64,000 nt of DNA from Streptomyces sp. NBC_01351 (GTDB lineage: Bacteria > Actinomycetota > Actinomycetes > Streptomycetales > Streptomycetaceae): contig NZ_CP108356.1 of the NCBI RefSeq assembly GCF_036237315.1, positions 7,073,501 through 7,137,500 on the forward strand. Direction: 5' to 3'. Of the stretch, positions 33,834 to 43,751 are shown piece after piece. Both the position numbers and the translations under genes were made by a program. Positions within the stretch are counted from its first letter, which is position 1; the number at the start of each line of letters is the position of its first letter. The notes under the pieces are model-generated. The model made no database searches and was not told the DNA's origin. It saw only the letters and a list, made by a program, of their open reading frames with translations.

Positions 33834-34625
33834 CTACGAGACGCGCTGGTCCTCGTGCGGGGCGTACGGGAGGAGCTCCGGGCGCTTCGCCGGTCGGCCG
33901 TCCCCGGAGGAACGGCCCGTCAGGCGACGGCCGATCCAGGGGAGCAGGTGCCGACGGGCGAAGCTCAGGTCCTGGGCTCGTCGCACCGTCCAGCCCGGGG
34001 GCTCGGTGGCCGGAAGCTCGGCGCGCCAGTCGTCCTCGGCGGGCAGGCCCAGCGTCTGCCAGACGGCCTCGGCCACCCGGCGGTGGCCTTCGGGCGTGAG
34101 GTGCAGCCGGTCCACGTCCCACATGCGGGGGTCGGCCAGCGCGGGGGACCCGTACAGGTCGACGACGAGGGCGCCGTGCCGTGCCGCGAGCTCCTCGATG
34201 AAGAGGAAGAGCTCCTCCATGCGGGGGCGGAAGCGTTCCATCACGGGGCCGTTGCGCCCCGGGGAGCGCATCAGGACCAGCTGCTTGCAGGAGGGTGCGA
34301 GGAGTTCCACGGCCGCCTCCAGGTGCTCCCGGACGTGACCCATGTCCACCTTGGGGCGCAGGGTGTCGTTCAGCCCGCCCACCAGGGCCACCACGTCGGC
34401 GCCCATCGCGGCCGCGACCGGCGCCTGGTCCGCGGCGATCTGCCCGATCAGCTTCCCGCGGACCGCGAGGTTCGCGTAGCGGAAGTCCGGCTCGCGCGCC
34501 GCCAGGCGGGCGGCCAGCAGGTCGGCCCAGCCCCGGTAGGAGCCGTCGGGGAGCAGGTCGGACATCCCCTCGGTGAAGGAGTCGCCGACCGCGACGAAAC
34601 TGGTGTAGTGCGCATTCATCTCCAT
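33834..34625 (-). CDS. SGNH/GDSL hydrolase
   Basis: 263 residues. Block I FVAVGDSFTEGM gives the nucleophile Ser, block II NLAVRGKLIGQI the oxyanion Gly, block III GGLNDTLRP the Asn, and block V DVDRLHLTPEG the Asp-x-x-His pair. No signal peptide is present, so it is a cytosolic esterase or lipase of unknown substrate. The C-terminal 50 residues are basic and Pro-rich. A second ATG lies two codons downstream (MEM). Confidence 0.85.
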   Translation of the reverse strand: MEMNAHYTSFVAVGDSFTEGMSDLLPDGSYRGWADLLAARLAAREPDFRYANLAVRGKLIGQIAADQAPVAAAMGADVVALVGGLNDTLRPKVDMGHVREHLEAAVELLAPSCKQLVLMRSPGRNGPVMERFRPRMEELFLFIEELAARHGALVVDLYGSPALADPRMWDVDRLHLTPEGHRRVAEAVWQTLGLPAEDDWRAELPATEPPGWTVRRAQDLSFARRHLLPWIGRRLTGRSSGDGRPAKRPELLPYAPHEDQRVS

Positions 34626-34638
34626 GGCGGAGTGATGT

Positions 34639-34650
34639 TACCGCGCGGTA
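34639..34650. promoter_or_regulatory. Palindrome upstream of the SGNH gene
   Basis: TACCGCGCGGTA is a perfect 12-bp palindrome 14-25 bases before the SGNH start. It resembles the GTTAC-x-GTAAC sites next to the TetR gene at 58530-58580, though the link is only by eye. Confidence 0.3.
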
Positions 34651-34675
34651 CCCGCCCCGCACGGGCCGGGGACCG

Positions 34676-35707
34676 TCATCCCCAGCCGGATGCGGGACGG
34701 CCGAACAGCTCGCGCAGCACGTCCTCCATCGTCACCAGGCCCGTCATCGCACCGTCCGGACCGAGCACCGCCGCCAGGTGCGTACGGCTTCGCCGCATCG
34801 CCGTCAGCACGTCGTCCAGCGGGGTCTCCGCCCGGACCTGCGCGATCGGCCGCAATGCCGACACCGGGAACGGCTCGTCGCGCGCGTCCGGCTCCGCGTC
34901 CAGGGCGTCCTTGACGTGCAGGTAGCCCAGGATCCGGCGCTGCGCGTCGATCATCGGGAAACGGGAGTACCCGGACTCCGCCGACAGCCGCTCCAGCCCG
35001 GCCGGCGTGATGCCCTCCCGGGCCGGAACCACCCGGTCCGCGGGCAGCACCACGTCGGTGACCGGCCGGCGGCCCAGTTCCAGGGCGTCGTGCAGCCGCT
35101 CGCTCGCCCGGTCGTCGATGAGCCCCGCGTTACTGGAGTCCTTCACGATCCGTGCCAGCTCGTCGTCCGAGAAGCTCGCCGCGACCTCGTCCTTCACCTC
35201 CACCCGCAGCAGCCGCAGCAGCGCGTTGGCGAAGGCGTTGATCGCGAAGATCACCGGCCGCAGCGCCCGCGTGAGGGTCACCAGCGGCGGGCCCAGGGCC
35301 AGCGCGGTACGCACCGGCTCGGCCAGCGCCACGTTCTTCGGCACCATCTCGCCGAAGAGCATGTGCAGGTACGTGGCCAGGGCCAGCGCCACCACGAAGG
35401 AGATCGCGTGCGTCACGCCGCCCGGCACCCCGACGAGGTCGAACAGCGGGGCCAGCAGGTGCGCGATGGCCGGCTCGGCCACCACGCCCAGCACCAGGGT
35501 GCACAGCGTGATGCCCAGCTGGGCCGCCGCCATCAGGGCCGACACGTGCTCCAGACCCCACAGGACCGCGCGGGCCCGCCGGTCGCCCTGCTCGGCGTAC
35601 GGCTCGATCTGGCTGCGCCGCACCGAGATCAGCGCGAACTCCGCACCGACGAAGAAGGCGTTGACGACGAGCGTCGCCAGGCCGATCAGAAGCTGGATCG
35701 CGGTCAT
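34676..35707 (-). CDS. CNNM/CorC-type membrane protein with CBS pair
   Basis: 343 residues. An N-terminal DUF21 membrane domain (about 1-190, four helices, e.g. LIGLATLVVNAFFVGAEFALIS) is followed by a CBS-domain pair (about 205-335). The C-terminal CorC_HlyC domain found in its upstream neighbour is absent. Family members are linked to Mg/Co efflux or resistance. It starts inside the stop of the preceding paralogue (ATGA overlap). Confidence 0.85.
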   Translation of the reverse strand: MTAIQLLIGLATLVVNAFFVGAEFALISVRRSQIEPYAEQGDRRARAVLWGLEHVSALMAAAQLGITLCTLVLGVVAEPAIAHLLAPLFDLVGVPGGVTHAISFVVALALATYLHMLFGEMVPKNVALAEPVRTALALGPPLVTLTRALRPVIFAINAFANALLRLLRVEVKDEVAASFSDDELARIVKDSSNAGLIDDRASERLHDALELGRRPVTDVVLPADRVVPAREGITPAGLERLSAESGYSRFPMIDAQRRILGYLHVKDALDAEPDARDEPFPVSALRPIAQVRAETPLDDVLTAMRRSRTHLAAVLGPDGAMTGLVTMEDVLRELFGRPASGWG

Positions 35708-37044
35708 CGGGTCCCCTCTCCGTGCCCGTTCCCGTCGGGCTCGGCCGGCGCGTGCAGCAGCACCCGCGCGGCCCGTCGCCCGCTGGCGTCCACCACGTCC
35801 AGGCGCCAGCCGCCCATCTCCAGCCCGTCGCCGACCACCGGGATCCGGCCCAGCTCGGTCGCCATCAGACCGGCGAGGGTCTCGTACGGCCCGTCGGGGA
35901 CCCGCAGTCCGATCCGCTGGAGCTGGTCTATGCGGGCCGCGCCGTCGGCGGAGTAGAGCGTGCGCCCGTCGGCGTCCGTACCGGCGGGGGCCAGGTCCGG
36001 GGTCTCGTGCGGGTCGTGCTCGTCGCGGACCTCGCCGACGACCTCCTCGACGATGTCCTCCAGCGTGGCGACGCCGGCCGTGCCGCCGTACTCGTCGATG
36101 ACCACGGCCATCGTCTGCTTGCCGGACAGCCGGTCCAGCAGCCGGTCCACGGTCAGCGACTCCGGTACGAGAAGGGGCTCGCGCAGCAGCTGCGACACCG
36201 GGTGGCGATGGCGTTCCTCGGCGGGCAGCGCCAGCACGTCCTTGATGTGCACGGTGCCGACGACGGTGTCGAGGCTGCCCCGGTAGACCGGGAAGCGCGA
36301 CAGGCCGGTGGCCAGCGTCGCGTTCGCCACGTCCTCGGCGGTGGTCTGCAGGTCGAGGGCGGTGACCTGGACGCGCGGGGTCATCACGTTCTCCGCGGTC
36401 AGGTCGGCCAGGTTCAAGGTCCGCACGAACAACTCGGCGGTGTCCTTCTCCAGCGAGCCCGCCTTCGCGGAGTGCCGCGCCAGGGCGACCAGCTCCTGGG
36501 GGGTCCGCGCGGAGGCCAGCTCCTCGGCCGGCTCCATGCCGAAGCGGCGGACCGTGTGGTTCGCGGTCGTGTTCAGATGACTGATCAGAGGCCTGAAGGC
36601 CCGGCTGAACACCCGCTGCACGGTCGCCACGCGCTTGGCGATGGCCAGGGGCGAGGAGATCGCCCAGTTCTTCGGCACCAGCTCGCCGACGACCATCAGC
36701 ACGACGGTCGACAGCACGGTGCCCAGGACCAGCGCGGTGGTGGACGCGGCCCCGGCCGACAGGCCCATGGCCTTGAACGGGCCCTCGAGCAGGGCTGCGA
36801 TCGACGGCTTGGAGATCATGCCGATGACCAGGCCGGTCACGGTGATGCCGAGCTGGGCGCCGGAGAGCTGGAAGGTCAGGGTGCGGACGGCGGCCAGGGC
36901 GCTGTCGGCCCCGCGCTCGCCCCGCTCGACGGCCCGTTCGAGTTCGCTGCGCTCGACGGTGGTCAGTGAGAACTCGGCCGCGACGAAGACCCCGCAGGCG
37001 AGACAGAGCAGCAGTGCCACGACGAGCAGGAGCACCTCGGTCAT
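35704..37044 (-). CDS. CNNM/CorC-type membrane protein, full length
   Basis: 446 residues with DUF21 (about 1-200), CBS pair (about 215-335, VVGTVHIKDVLALP and VVIDEYGGTAGVATLEDIVEEVVGE) and CorC_HlyC domain (about 350-430). The DEYGG and EDIVEE motifs are hallmarks of CorC/HlyC proteins. It is cotranscribed and coupled with the shorter paralogue, which may form a heteromeric metal-efflux or sensing complex. The 259 bases upstream (37045-37303) show only short purine-rich stretches, no gene. Confidence 0.87.
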   Translation of the reverse strand: MTEVLLLVVALLLCLACGVFVAAEFSLTTVERSELERAVERGERGADSALAAVRTLTFQLSGAQLGITVTGLVIGMISKPSIAALLEGPFKAMGLSAGAASTTALVLGTVLSTVVLMVVGELVPKNWAISSPLAIAKRVATVQRVFSRAFRPLISHLNTTANHTVRRFGMEPAEELASARTPQELVALARHSAKAGSLEKDTAELFVRTLNLADLTAENVMTPRVQVTALDLQTTAEDVANATLATGLSRFPVYRGSLDTVVGTVHIKDVLALPAEERHRHPVSQLLREPLLVPESLTVDRLLDRLSGKQTMAVVIDEYGGTAGVATLEDIVEEVVGEVRDEHDPHETPDLAPAGTDADGRTLYSADGAARIDQLQRIGLRVPDGPYETLAGLMATELGRIPVVGDGLEMGGWRLDVVDASGRRAARVLLHAPAEPDGNGHGEGTR

Positions 37045-37303
37045 CGGTCGATCACCTCTGTCCCATGATCGGCCAGGAGGAGAGGTACTGCGCGATGTCG
37101 CGAACGGGCGGGTCGTGGACCGGGAGGCTCGCCCATGGGCGGACGATCACACCTTTCGTACGGGTGGCGGGTGAGGACCGCTTGCCCGAACATCGTAAAG
37201 GAAGGGCAAAGAGAGCGGATCATTCCGTTGGCGGAGCCGCCCCGAGGTCCGAAGGGCGGAAGTCGGTGGCGGGCCACCGTCCGCGCGTGCTTGGCTCCCG
37301 ATC

Positions 37304-37726
37304 ATGACCGATCTGCACATCCGGGCCGCAGTGGCGGCCGACGCCGAGACCGTGCTCGCCTTCTGGAGGGAAGCGGCCGAGGGCACGTCCATCACGGACG
37401 ACGTGGACGGCGTGACGCGCCTCGTCACGCGCGACCCCGAAGCCCTGATCCTCGCGGAGCGCGACGGACTCCTCGTCGGCTCCGTGATCGCCGGCTGGGA
37501 TGGATGGCGGGCATCCCTCTACCGGCTGGCCGTGCTGCCCTCCCACCGTCGGCAGGGGATCGCCGGCGCGCTCCTCGAAGCGGCCGAACGGCGCTTCCTC
37601 GCCGCCGGAGGCCGCCGCGGGGACGCGATGGTCCTCGAGGCGAACGAACGGGCGCACCGCGTGTGGGCCGCGGCCGGCTACCGCCGCGAGGACCACTGGC
37701 GCCGCTGGGTGAAGCCGTTCGCCTAG
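37304..37726 (+). CDS. GNAT family N-acetyltransferase
   Basis: 140 residues, one GNAT domain. The acetyl-CoA loop is LAVLPSHRRQGIAGALLEAAE (about 75-95), and the C-terminal strand is YRREDHWRRWVKPF. The sequence around HIRAAVAADAETVLAFWREA is typical of small-molecule or peptide acetyltransferases. Substrate unknown. It converges on bioD. Confidence 0.85.
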   Translation: MTDLHIRAAVAADAETVLAFWREAAEGTSITDDVDGVTRLVTRDPEALILAERDGLLVGSVIAGWDGWRASLYRLAVLPSHRRQGIAGALLEAAERRFLAAGGRRGDAMVLEANERAHRVWAAAGYRREDHWRRWVKPFA

Positions 37727-37754
37727 CGGACGTCGTGCCGACCGGGCCGGCTGG

Positions 37755-37771
37755 CCGACCGGGCCGGTCGG
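37755..37771. terminator. Hairpin between GNAT gene and bioD
   Basis: CCGACCG-GGC-CGGTCGG is a 7-bp perfect stem (8 with a 1-base centre) within a run of GACCGGGCCGG repeats. It separates the convergent GNAT and biotin transcripts and may act in both directions. Confidence 0.6.
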
Positions 37772-37792
37772 GCCGGGCCGGCCGGTGGGTCG

Positions 37793-38512
37793 TTACGCCG
37801 GCCAGGCCGTCAGGAACGACGCGGCCGACCACGTGCCCGACAGGGCGGGGGAGAGCCAGCCGGGGGCTGCCGCGCGGAAGCGTTCCGGGGCCAGGCCGCC
37901 CGAGCCCTCGGGGACCGCGCCCAGGAGGGGGAGGCCCGAGGAGGCCGGGAGGTCCGCCAGGTTGCAGCGGGCCGCCAGGTCCGGGGCGGCGGGCCAGCTG
38001 CCGACCACCACGCCCAGCCCCGTCAGCTCCCGCGCCCGGAGGGCCTCCGCCGTGAGGGTGGTGGAGTTGAGGGTGCCGAGGCCCGCCGCGGCCACCACCA
38101 GCACCGGGGCGTCGAGCAGGCGGGCCGCGTCGGCCAGGGTGTGGCCGGCCTCGTCGAAGCGGACCAGCAGACCGCCCGCGCCCTCGACGAGGACCAGGTC
38201 GTGGGAGAGCGACAGCCGGTGGGCGGCCTCCGCGATCCGCGTCGGCGAGAGCGTGGGCAGTCCCGCGCGCCGGGCGGCCGTGTCCGGAGCCAAGGGCTCC
38301 GGGTAGCGGGCCAGTTCCACCGCGGTGACGGAGGGGCCGGCCAGCCGGACGGCCTCGGCGGCGTCCCCCGGCTCGTCCGGGCCGACACCCGTCTGGGCGG
38401 GCTTGAGCACCGCCACCGAGCGGCCGACCGCCACAGCGGCGGCCGCGATCGCCGACGTGACCACGGTCTTGCCGACCTCGGTGCCGGTGCCGGAAACGAC
38501 CAGTACGGACAT
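37793..38512 (-). CDS. bioD: Dethiobiotin synthetase
   Basis: 239 residues from ATG at 38512, one base after the bioA TGA. P-loop [12 protein letters not shown] (about 8-19), catalytic Lys in VLKPAQTG, and [10 protein letters not shown]. It makes dethiobiotin from diaminopelargonate, CO2 and ATP. It is the last gene of bioB-bioA-bioD. The start GTG/ATG alternatives upstream lie inside bioA. Confidence 0.93.
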   Translation of the reverse strand: MSVLVVSGTGTEVGKTVVTSAIAAAAVAVGRSVAVLKPAQTGVGPDEPGDAAEAVRLAGPSVTAVELARYPEPLAPDTAARRAGLPTLSPTRIAEAAHRLSLSHDLVLVEGAGGLLVRFDEAGHTLADAARLLDAPVLVVAAAGLGTLNSTTLTAEALRARELTGLGVVVGSWPAAPDLAARCNLADLPASSGLPLLGAVPEGSGGLAPERFRAAAPGWLSPALSGTWSAASFLTAWPA

Positions 38513-38513
38513 T

Positions 38514-39836
38514 TCAGCCTTCCTCGGCCGCCGCGCGCACCGCACGGCAGATACGGGCCACGTCGGCGTCGCCTGTGACGAACGGCGGCATGGTGTAGAT
38601 CAGGTCCCGGAAGGGGCGCAGCCACACGCCCTCGCGCACCGCCGCCCGGGTGGCGGCCGCCATGTCGATCGGGTGGTCCAGCTGGACGACGCCGATCGCG
38701 CCCAGGACGCGTACGTCCCGTACTCCGGGCACCGAGGACACGTCCGCGAGGCCTTCGCGCAGGCCCGCCTCGATCCGCTTGACCTCCCCCGACCAGTCCT
38801 GGCCGAGCAGCAGGTCGATGGAGGCGAGGGCCACGGCCGTCGCGAGCGGGTTGCCCATGAAGGTCGGCCCGTGGGCGAGCACGGGGACCTCGCCCTGCGA
38901 GATCCCGTCCGCCACCCGCTCCGTGCACAGGGTCGCGGCGAGGGTGAGGTAGCCGCCGGTCAGCGACTTGCCCAGGCACATCACGTCCGGGGTGATCCCC
39001 GCGTGGTCGGCGGCGAAGAGCGCGCCGGTACGGCCGAAGCCCGTCGCGATCTCGTCCAGGACGAGCAGCACGCCGTACTCGTCGCACAGCTCGCGCAGGA
39101 CCCGCAGGTAGCCCGGGTTGTGGAAGCGCATGCCGCCCGCGCCCTGCACCACCGGCTCCACGATCACCGCGGCGAGCTCATCGGCGTGCGCGGCGATCAG
39201 GGTGCGCAGGTGGTCCGCGTACGCAGGGTCCACCGGGGTGTCGAAGCCTCCGGGCGGTGCGTCCGCGAAGACCTGCCGCGGCAGGTGGCCCTGCCACAGG
39301 TCGTGCATGCCGCCGTCGGGGTCGCACACGGCCATCGGCTGCCAGGTGTCCCCGTGGTAGCCGCCGCGCCAGGTCAGCAGCCGGGTCTTGCCCGTCCGGC
39401 CGAGCGAACGCCAGTACTGCAGGCACATCTTGACCGCGACCTCGACGGACACCGACCCCGAATCGGCGAGGAAGACGTGCTCCAGCCCCGCCGGGGTGAT
39501 CTCGACGAGCTTCGCTGCCAGCCGGACGGCGGGCTCATGGGTGAGTCCGCCGAACATCACGTGTGACATCCGGCCGAGCTGCGCGGTCGCGGCCTCGTTC
39601 AGCACCGGGTGGTTGTAGCCGTGGATCGCCGACCACCAGGAGGACATGCCGTCGACGAGTTCGTCGTGACCCTGCCCCTGCGAGGGCACGGCGAGCCGCA
39701 GCCGCACCCCCGCGGCCGACTCGATGACCAGCGGCTCCTGCCGCCCGGGCATCGGGCCGTACGGGTGCCAGACGTGCTGCCGGTCCAGCGCGAGGAGTTC
39801 CGCGCCGGCCGACAGCGGGTGGTGCTGGTCAGGCAT
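38514..39836 (-). CDS. bioA: DAPA aminotransferase (BioA)
   Basis: 440 residues. A PLP class III aminotransferase with the substrate motif [40 protein letters not shown] and PLP-Lys in CLGKSLTGG. It makes 7,8-diaminopelargonate from KAPA, using SAM as amino donor. Start ATG overlaps the bioB stop by eight bases. Confidence 0.93.
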   Translation of the reverse strand: MPDQHHPLSAGAELLALDRQHVWHPYGPMPGRQEPLVIESAAGVRLRLAVPSQGQGHDELVDGMSSWWSAIHGYNHPVLNEAATAQLGRMSHVMFGGLTHEPAVRLAAKLVEITPAGLEHVFLADSGSVSVEVAVKMCLQYWRSLGRTGKTRLLTWRGGYHGDTWQPMAVCDPDGGMHDLWQGHLPRQVFADAPPGGFDTPVDPAYADHLRTLIAAHADELAAVIVEPVVQGAGGMRFHNPGYLRVLRELCDEYGVLLVLDEIATGFGRTGALFAADHAGITPDVMCLGKSLTGGYLTLAATLCTERVADGISQGEVPVLAHGPTFMGNPLATAVALASIDLLLGQDWSGEVKRIEAGLREGLADVSSVPGVRDVRVLGAIGVVQLDHPIDMAAATRAAVREGVWLRPFRDLIYTMPPFVTGDADVARICRAVRAAAEEG

Positions 39837-41100
39837 TGGGGGCGACGTCCGTCCCCGCGCCGCGGCGGCGCACCGCCACCAGGTCCGAACGCACCTCGCC
39901 GGCCTCGGCCTGCGCCGGAGCGGGAACCGCAGCCGGAGCCGCCTCCGCGTGGTCGGAGTGCCCGGAGCAGCCGCCGCACGCCGAGCCGCAGCCGGCCTGG
40001 GAAGAGGCCTCGGCGGAGCCGCCGCTCGAACCGCAGACGGAGGCGCCGCCGGAGTGCGAGCCGCAGCCCCCGCCGGTGGCCGCCTCGGCCACGTCGGAGC
40101 GGTGCGCGGGCAGGGTCGTCGTACCGGCGCCCTCCACCTCGAAGCCGGCGTCCGCGATCATGTCGAGGTCTGTCTGGCCTGCCTGGCCCTCACTGGTGAG
40201 GTAGTCGCCGAGGAAGATCGAGTTGGCGATGTGCAGGGCCAGCGGCTGCATCGAGCGCAGGTGCACCTCGCGGCCGCCGGCGATCCGGACCTCCACGTCG
40301 GGGCAGACGAACCGGACCATCGCCAGGATCCGCAGGCAGCGCTGCGGGGTGAGGTTCCACTCCTTGGCCAGCGGGGTGCCCTCGAAGGGGATCAGGAAGT
40401 TGACCGGCACGGAGTCCGAGTCCAGCTCGCGCAGCGAGTAGACGACGTCGACGAGGTCCTCGTCGCTCTCGCCCATGCCCGCGATCAGGCCGGAGCAGGC
40501 GGACAGGCCCGCCGCGTGCGCCTTCTGCACCGTGTCCACGCGGTCCGCGTAGGTGTGCGTCTTGGTGATCGCGCCGTAGGTGGCCTCGGAGGTGTTCAGG
40601 TTGTGGTTGTACGCGTCCGCGCCCGCGTCCCGCAGCTTCTCCGCCTGGCCGTCCGCGAGCAGGCCGAGGCACGCGCAGACCTCGACGCCCTCGTTCTGCT
40701 CCTTGATCGCCGCGATGGTCTTGCCGACCCGGTCCACGTCCCGGTCCGTCGGACCGCGGCCGCTCGCGACCAGGCAGACCCGCTTCGCACCGCCCGCGAC
40801 ACCCGCGGCGGCGGCCTGGGAGGCCTCCTCGGGCTTCAGCCACGTGTACTTGAGGATCTCGGCCTTCGACCCGAGCCGCTGGGAGCAGTACGAGCAGTCC
40901 TCCGGGCACAGGCCCGACTTCAGGTTGACCAGGTAGTTCAGCTTGACCCGCCGCCCGAACCACTGGCGGCGCACCTTGCCGGCCGCGGCCACCACGTCGA
41001 GCAGTTCGTCGTCGGAAGTCGCCAGTACGGCGAGCGCCTCTTCTCGGGTCGGCAGCTCGCGCCGCAGCCCCTTGTCCACCAGGGTGTTCAGCAGGTCCAT
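39829..41100 (-). CDS. bioB: Biotin synthase with Cys/His-rich tail
   Basis: 423 residues. Radical-SAM cluster CPEDCSYC (Cys65, Cys69, Cys72) and [32 protein letters not shown] of the [2Fe-2S] site. The core ends near residue 340. It is followed by an 80-residue extension rich in Gly, Ser and Ala with five Cys and three His (e.g. [25 protein letters not shown]), ending [20 protein letters not shown]. It inserts sulfur into dethiobiotin. The tail is longer than in E. coli BioB and may feed iron-sulfur assembly. Coupled to bioA by 8 bases of overlap. Confidence 0.93.
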   Translation of the reverse strand: MDLLNTLVDKGLRRELPTREEALAVLATSDDELLDVVAAAGKVRRQWFGRRVKLNYLVNLKSGLCPEDCSYCSQRLGSKAEILKYTWLKPEEASQAAAAGVAGGAKRVCLVASGRGPTDRDVDRVGKTIAAIKEQNEGVEVCACLGLLADGQAEKLRDAGADAYNHNLNTSEATYGAITKTHTYADRVDTVQKAHAAGLSACSGLIAGMGESDEDLVDVVYSLRELDSDSVPVNFLIPFEGTPLAKEWNLTPQRCLRILAMVRFVCPDVEVRIAGGREVHLRSMQPLALHIANSIFLGDYLTSEGQAGQTDLDMIADAGFEVEGAGTTTLPAHRSDVAEAATGGGCGSHSGGASVCGSSGGSAEASSQAGCGSACGGCSGHSDHAEAAPAAVPAPAQAEAGEVRSDLVAVRRRGAGTDVAPNA

Positions 41101-41185
41101 GAGGCCGATCCTGGCGTACACGACCACTCCCGGCCAAGGAGAGATCGCACAACATGACCGAATGAGAGTGTGTGTATCGCCACAC

Positions 41186-41213
41186 CTGACCCGCAAGTAA
41201 CGGCGGCTAGGGT
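41186..41213 (+). promoter_or_regulatory. Promoter of bioF
   Basis: CTGACC (41186-41191), a 16-base spacer and TAGGGT (41208-41213) form a promoter with a leader of about 37 bases. GTGTG and CACAC (41170-41174, 41181-41185) flank TATCG nearby in the divergent bioB-bioF region. I did not recognise a BioQ-type TGAAC-GTTCA operator. Confidence 0.5.
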
Positions 41214-41256
41214 CGGGCAGGTCTGTGGACTGCCGACAAAACACGAGGACCTGCCG

Positions 41257-42429
41257 ATGCCCCAGCACACTCCCGATCCCGTGGACGTCTTCGCGTGGAT
41301 CGACGCCGCGGAGAGCGCCCGTGCGGAGGCCGGCCTCGTCCGGACGCTGCGCCCCCGGCCGGAGACCTCGACGCTGCTGGACCTCGCGAGCAACGACTAC
41401 CTCGGCCTGACCCGGCACCCCGAGACCGTCCGCGGCGCCCGCGAGGCGGCCGAGCGCTGGGGCGCCGGCGCCACCGGTTCCCGGCTCGTCACGGGCACGA
41501 CGGAACTCCACGCGGAACTGGAGCGATCGCTTGCCGCCTTCTGCGGTTTCGAGGCCGCACTGGTCCTCTCCTCCGGGTACGCGGCCAACCTCGCCGCCGT
41601 CACCGCGCTCAGCGGCCGCGGCACGCTGGTCGTCTCCGACGCCGGCAACCACGCCTCGATCGTCGACGGCTGCCGCCTCTCGCGCGCCGAGACCGCGGTG
41701 ATCCCGCACTCCGATCCCGACACCGCGCGCAAGACGCTCGCCGCGCACGAGGGCCGGGCGCTGCTGGTCAGCGACTCGGTGTTCTCCGTGGACGGGGACG
41801 CCGCCCCGCTCGCCGACTACGCCGCCGCCGCCCGGGACGAGGGCGCGGCCCTGGTCGTGGACGACGCGCACGGGCTCGGGGTGCTGGGCGAGGGCGGCCG
41901 CGGCGCGCTGCACGCCGCCGGGCTCGCGGGCGCGCCCGGGGTGGTCGCCACCCTGACCCTCTCCAAGTCCCTGGGCAGCCAGGGCGGGGCCGTGCTCGGC
42001 CCGGCCAAGGTCATCCGGCACCTGGTCAACACCGCGCGCACCTTCATCTTCGACACCGGGCTGGCCCCGGCCGCCGCGGGCGCGGCACTGGCGAGCCTGC
42101 GCCTGCTCCAGCGGGAACCGGAGCGCGCGGACCGCGCCCGCGAGGTGGCCGCCCAGCTGTACGGGCGGCTCACCGCGTCCGGCCTGACCGCGGCCCGGCC
42201 GGACGCGGCCGTGGTGTCGGTTCGGGCCCCGTCGGCCTCGGCGGCACTGCAGTGGGCCGCCGACTGCCGCGAGGCAGGTCTGTCCGTGGGGTGCTTCCGG
42301 CCGCCGTCGGTGCCGGACGGCATTTCCCGGCTGCGGCTGACCGCTCGGGCGGATCTCACGGGGGACGAGATCGACCGGGCCGTCGGGACGATCCTGCGGA
42401 CCGCTCCGGCCGGAGCCACGGACCGGTAG
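41257..42429 (+). CDS. bioF: 8-amino-7-oxononanoate synthase
   Basis: 390 residues from ATG at 41257, with CGAGGAC as ribosome site. PLP alpha-oxoamine synthase: [43 protein letters not shown] and PLP-Lys in [12 protein letters not shown]. It condenses pimeloyl-thioester with alanine to KAPA. It is divergent from bioB; the four genes complete the late biotin pathway. Confidence 0.93.
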   Translation: MPQHTPDPVDVFAWIDAAESARAEAGLVRTLRPRPETSTLLDLASNDYLGLTRHPETVRGAREAAERWGAGATGSRLVTGTTELHAELERSLAAFCGFEAALVLSSGYAANLAAVTALSGRGTLVVSDAGNHASIVDGCRLSRAETAVIPHSDPDTARKTLAAHEGRALLVSDSVFSVDGDAAPLADYAAAARDEGAALVVDDAHGLGVLGEGGRGALHAAGLAGAPGVVATLTLSKSLGSQGGAVLGPAKVIRHLVNTARTFIFDTGLAPAAAGAALASLRLLQREPERADRAREVAAQLYGRLTASGLTAARPDAAVVSVRAPSASAALQWAADCREAGLSVGCFRPPSVPDGISRLRLTARADLTGDEIDRAVGTILRTAPAGATDR

Positions 42430-42435
42430 GCGGCG

Positions 42436-42657
42436 CTACGAGGGAACGTCCGCCCGTACCTGTGCGAGGAAGCCGTCCCAGGCCGGCCCGGTGAAGAGCA
42501 CGGCCGGGCCGTCCGTCCGCTTGGAATCACGGACGGCCAGCAGGCCGCCGCCGAGGACGGCCGTTTCCACGCAGTTGTTCATTCCGGTGCTGCGGCTGCT
42601 CCGCCGCCACCGTGCGCTGTTCAGAAGTCCGCTGGTCGATAAGGGGGTTGCGGACAC
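42436..42657 (-). CDS. DUF397 protein (WhiJ-cassette partner)
   Basis: 73 residues with the DUF397 pattern ARWRRSSRSTGMNNCVETAVLGGGLLAVRDSK and WDGFLAQVRAD. In Streptomyces such genes follow WhiJ-like XRE regulators, as here (11-base gap). They are proposed to bind the regulator or act as toxin-like partners. The DUF397 segment normally has a Cys near NNCVE, present here. Function otherwise unknown. Confidence 0.85.
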   Translation of the reverse strand: MSATPLSTSGLLNSARWRRSSRSTGMNNCVETAVLGGGLLAVRDSKRTDGPAVLFTGPAWDGFLAQVRADVPS

Positions 42658-42669
42658 GGGGGTGCCTCC

Positions 42670-43554
42670 TTACGCGTCGTCAGCGAGGGCGCTGATGAGA
42701 TCCGACGAGTCCTGGGGCGGGAGGGCGTGCGCCTGGATGGTGCGGAACGCGGCGCTGTACGCCTCAAGGTCTTCCTTCCGCTCCAGATAGAGGCTACTCG
42801 TCAAATGGTCGAGTACCACCACATCCAGATCGGCGATGTTCGGAAATGAGAAAATCACGAACGGTCCGGTGAGGCCGAGATGGCCCCCCACGCTGAACGG
42901 CAGTACCTGGAGCCGCACTTGGGGCAATCGCGCCACCTCCACCAGATGCCGCAACTGCTCCGCCATCACCCCGGGCCCGCCGATCTGCCGGCGCAGCACC
43001 GCCTCGTCCAGTACGGCGCTCAGCTCCAGCGGCGGATCGGCCCGCAGCACCGACTGCCGGGCCAGCCGTACGTCGACCAGCGCGTCCACCTTCGGCTCCG
43101 GGAGCCCGCCCAGCGCGGCCCGGGTCACGGCCCGGGCGTACTCGGGGGTCTGCAGCAACCCGGGGACCACGGACAGTTCGACGGTGCGGGCCGACCGGGC
43201 GCCCGCCTCAAGGCTGATGAAGTCCCGGTACTCCTGCGGCAGCAGCCCCCGGTAGTCGTGCCACCACTGGCGGCCCCGCCCGGTGTCCCCGCCCGGTCCG
43301 GGGCCGGCGGCCGAGACGGACAGCGCTTCCAGCAGTGCGCGCTGCTGGGGGCTGACGATCTCTCCGTAGGCGTCGAGGAGCAGGCGGATGTCCTCGGGTT
43401 TCACGCCGCTGCGGCCTGTTTCGATGCGGCTGATTTTCGACTGGTGCCATCCCACGATCCGGGCCGCCTCACCACTGGTGAGTCCGGACCGGTCGCGCAG
43501 GGCACGCAGTTCCTCGCCGAGCTTGCGCCGACGCACCGCGGGACCGTGCTGCAC
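42670..43554 (-). CDS. WhiJ-like XRE regulator with DUF5753
   Basis: 294 residues from GTG at 43554 with GGAGG upstream. N-terminal HTH (about 12-65, RSGLTSGEAARIVGWHQSKISRIETGRSG). DUF5753 ligand/partner domain (about 105-285), including VPGLLQTPEYARAV and FEP-like PFVIFSFPN. WhiJ paralogues affect development and antibiotics. It is coupled to a DUF397 gene and divergent from an ATPase gene, the standard abaA/whiJ-type cassette. Confidence 0.88.
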   Translation of the reverse strand: MQHGPAVRRRKLGEELRALRDRSGLTSGEAARIVGWHQSKISRIETGRSGVKPEDIRLLLDAYGEIVSPQQRALLEALSVSAAGPGPGGDTGRGRQWWHDYRGLLPQEYRDFISLEAGARSARTVELSVVPGLLQTPEYARAVTRAALGGLPEPKVDALVDVRLARQSVLRADPPLELSAVLDEAVLRRQIGGPGVMAEQLRHLVEVARLPQVRLQVLPFSVGGHLGLTGPFVIFSFPNIADLDVVVLDHLTSSLYLERKEDLEAYSAAFRTIQAHALPPQDSSDLISALADDA

Positions 43555-43640
43555 ACCCGCCTCCTTCCACCGGCACAGCTCGCACCAGTCTGCCGTCCAA
43601 ATACGCTCTTCCGTAGCAGAGTTCACCGCATCGAGCGACA

Positions 43641-43654
43641 GATATATGCATATC
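43641..43654. promoter_or_regulatory. AT-rich inverted repeat in WhiJ-like cassette
   Basis: GATAT-ATGC-ATATC lies midway in the 197-base region between the XRE and ATPase starts and contains the palindrome ATATGCATAT. The pure AT run is exceptional for this GC-rich genome. It may be the operator of the WhiJ-like protein and also supply -10 elements to either gene. Confidence 0.5.
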
Positions 43655-43751
43655 TTGGGGGAACGGCAGATGCGGCGGTGCGCGGAGTGGCACTCTGGCG
43701 TCCAGCACAGATCCGGGGCGGCTTGGCCCCGGTGGGAAAGGGACCGTCGCC

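Noticed and set aside
37793..42429. Biotin genes as part of a secondary-metabolite cluster
   Set aside because: They are ordinary primary metabolism, and no synthase or tailoring genes are nearby.
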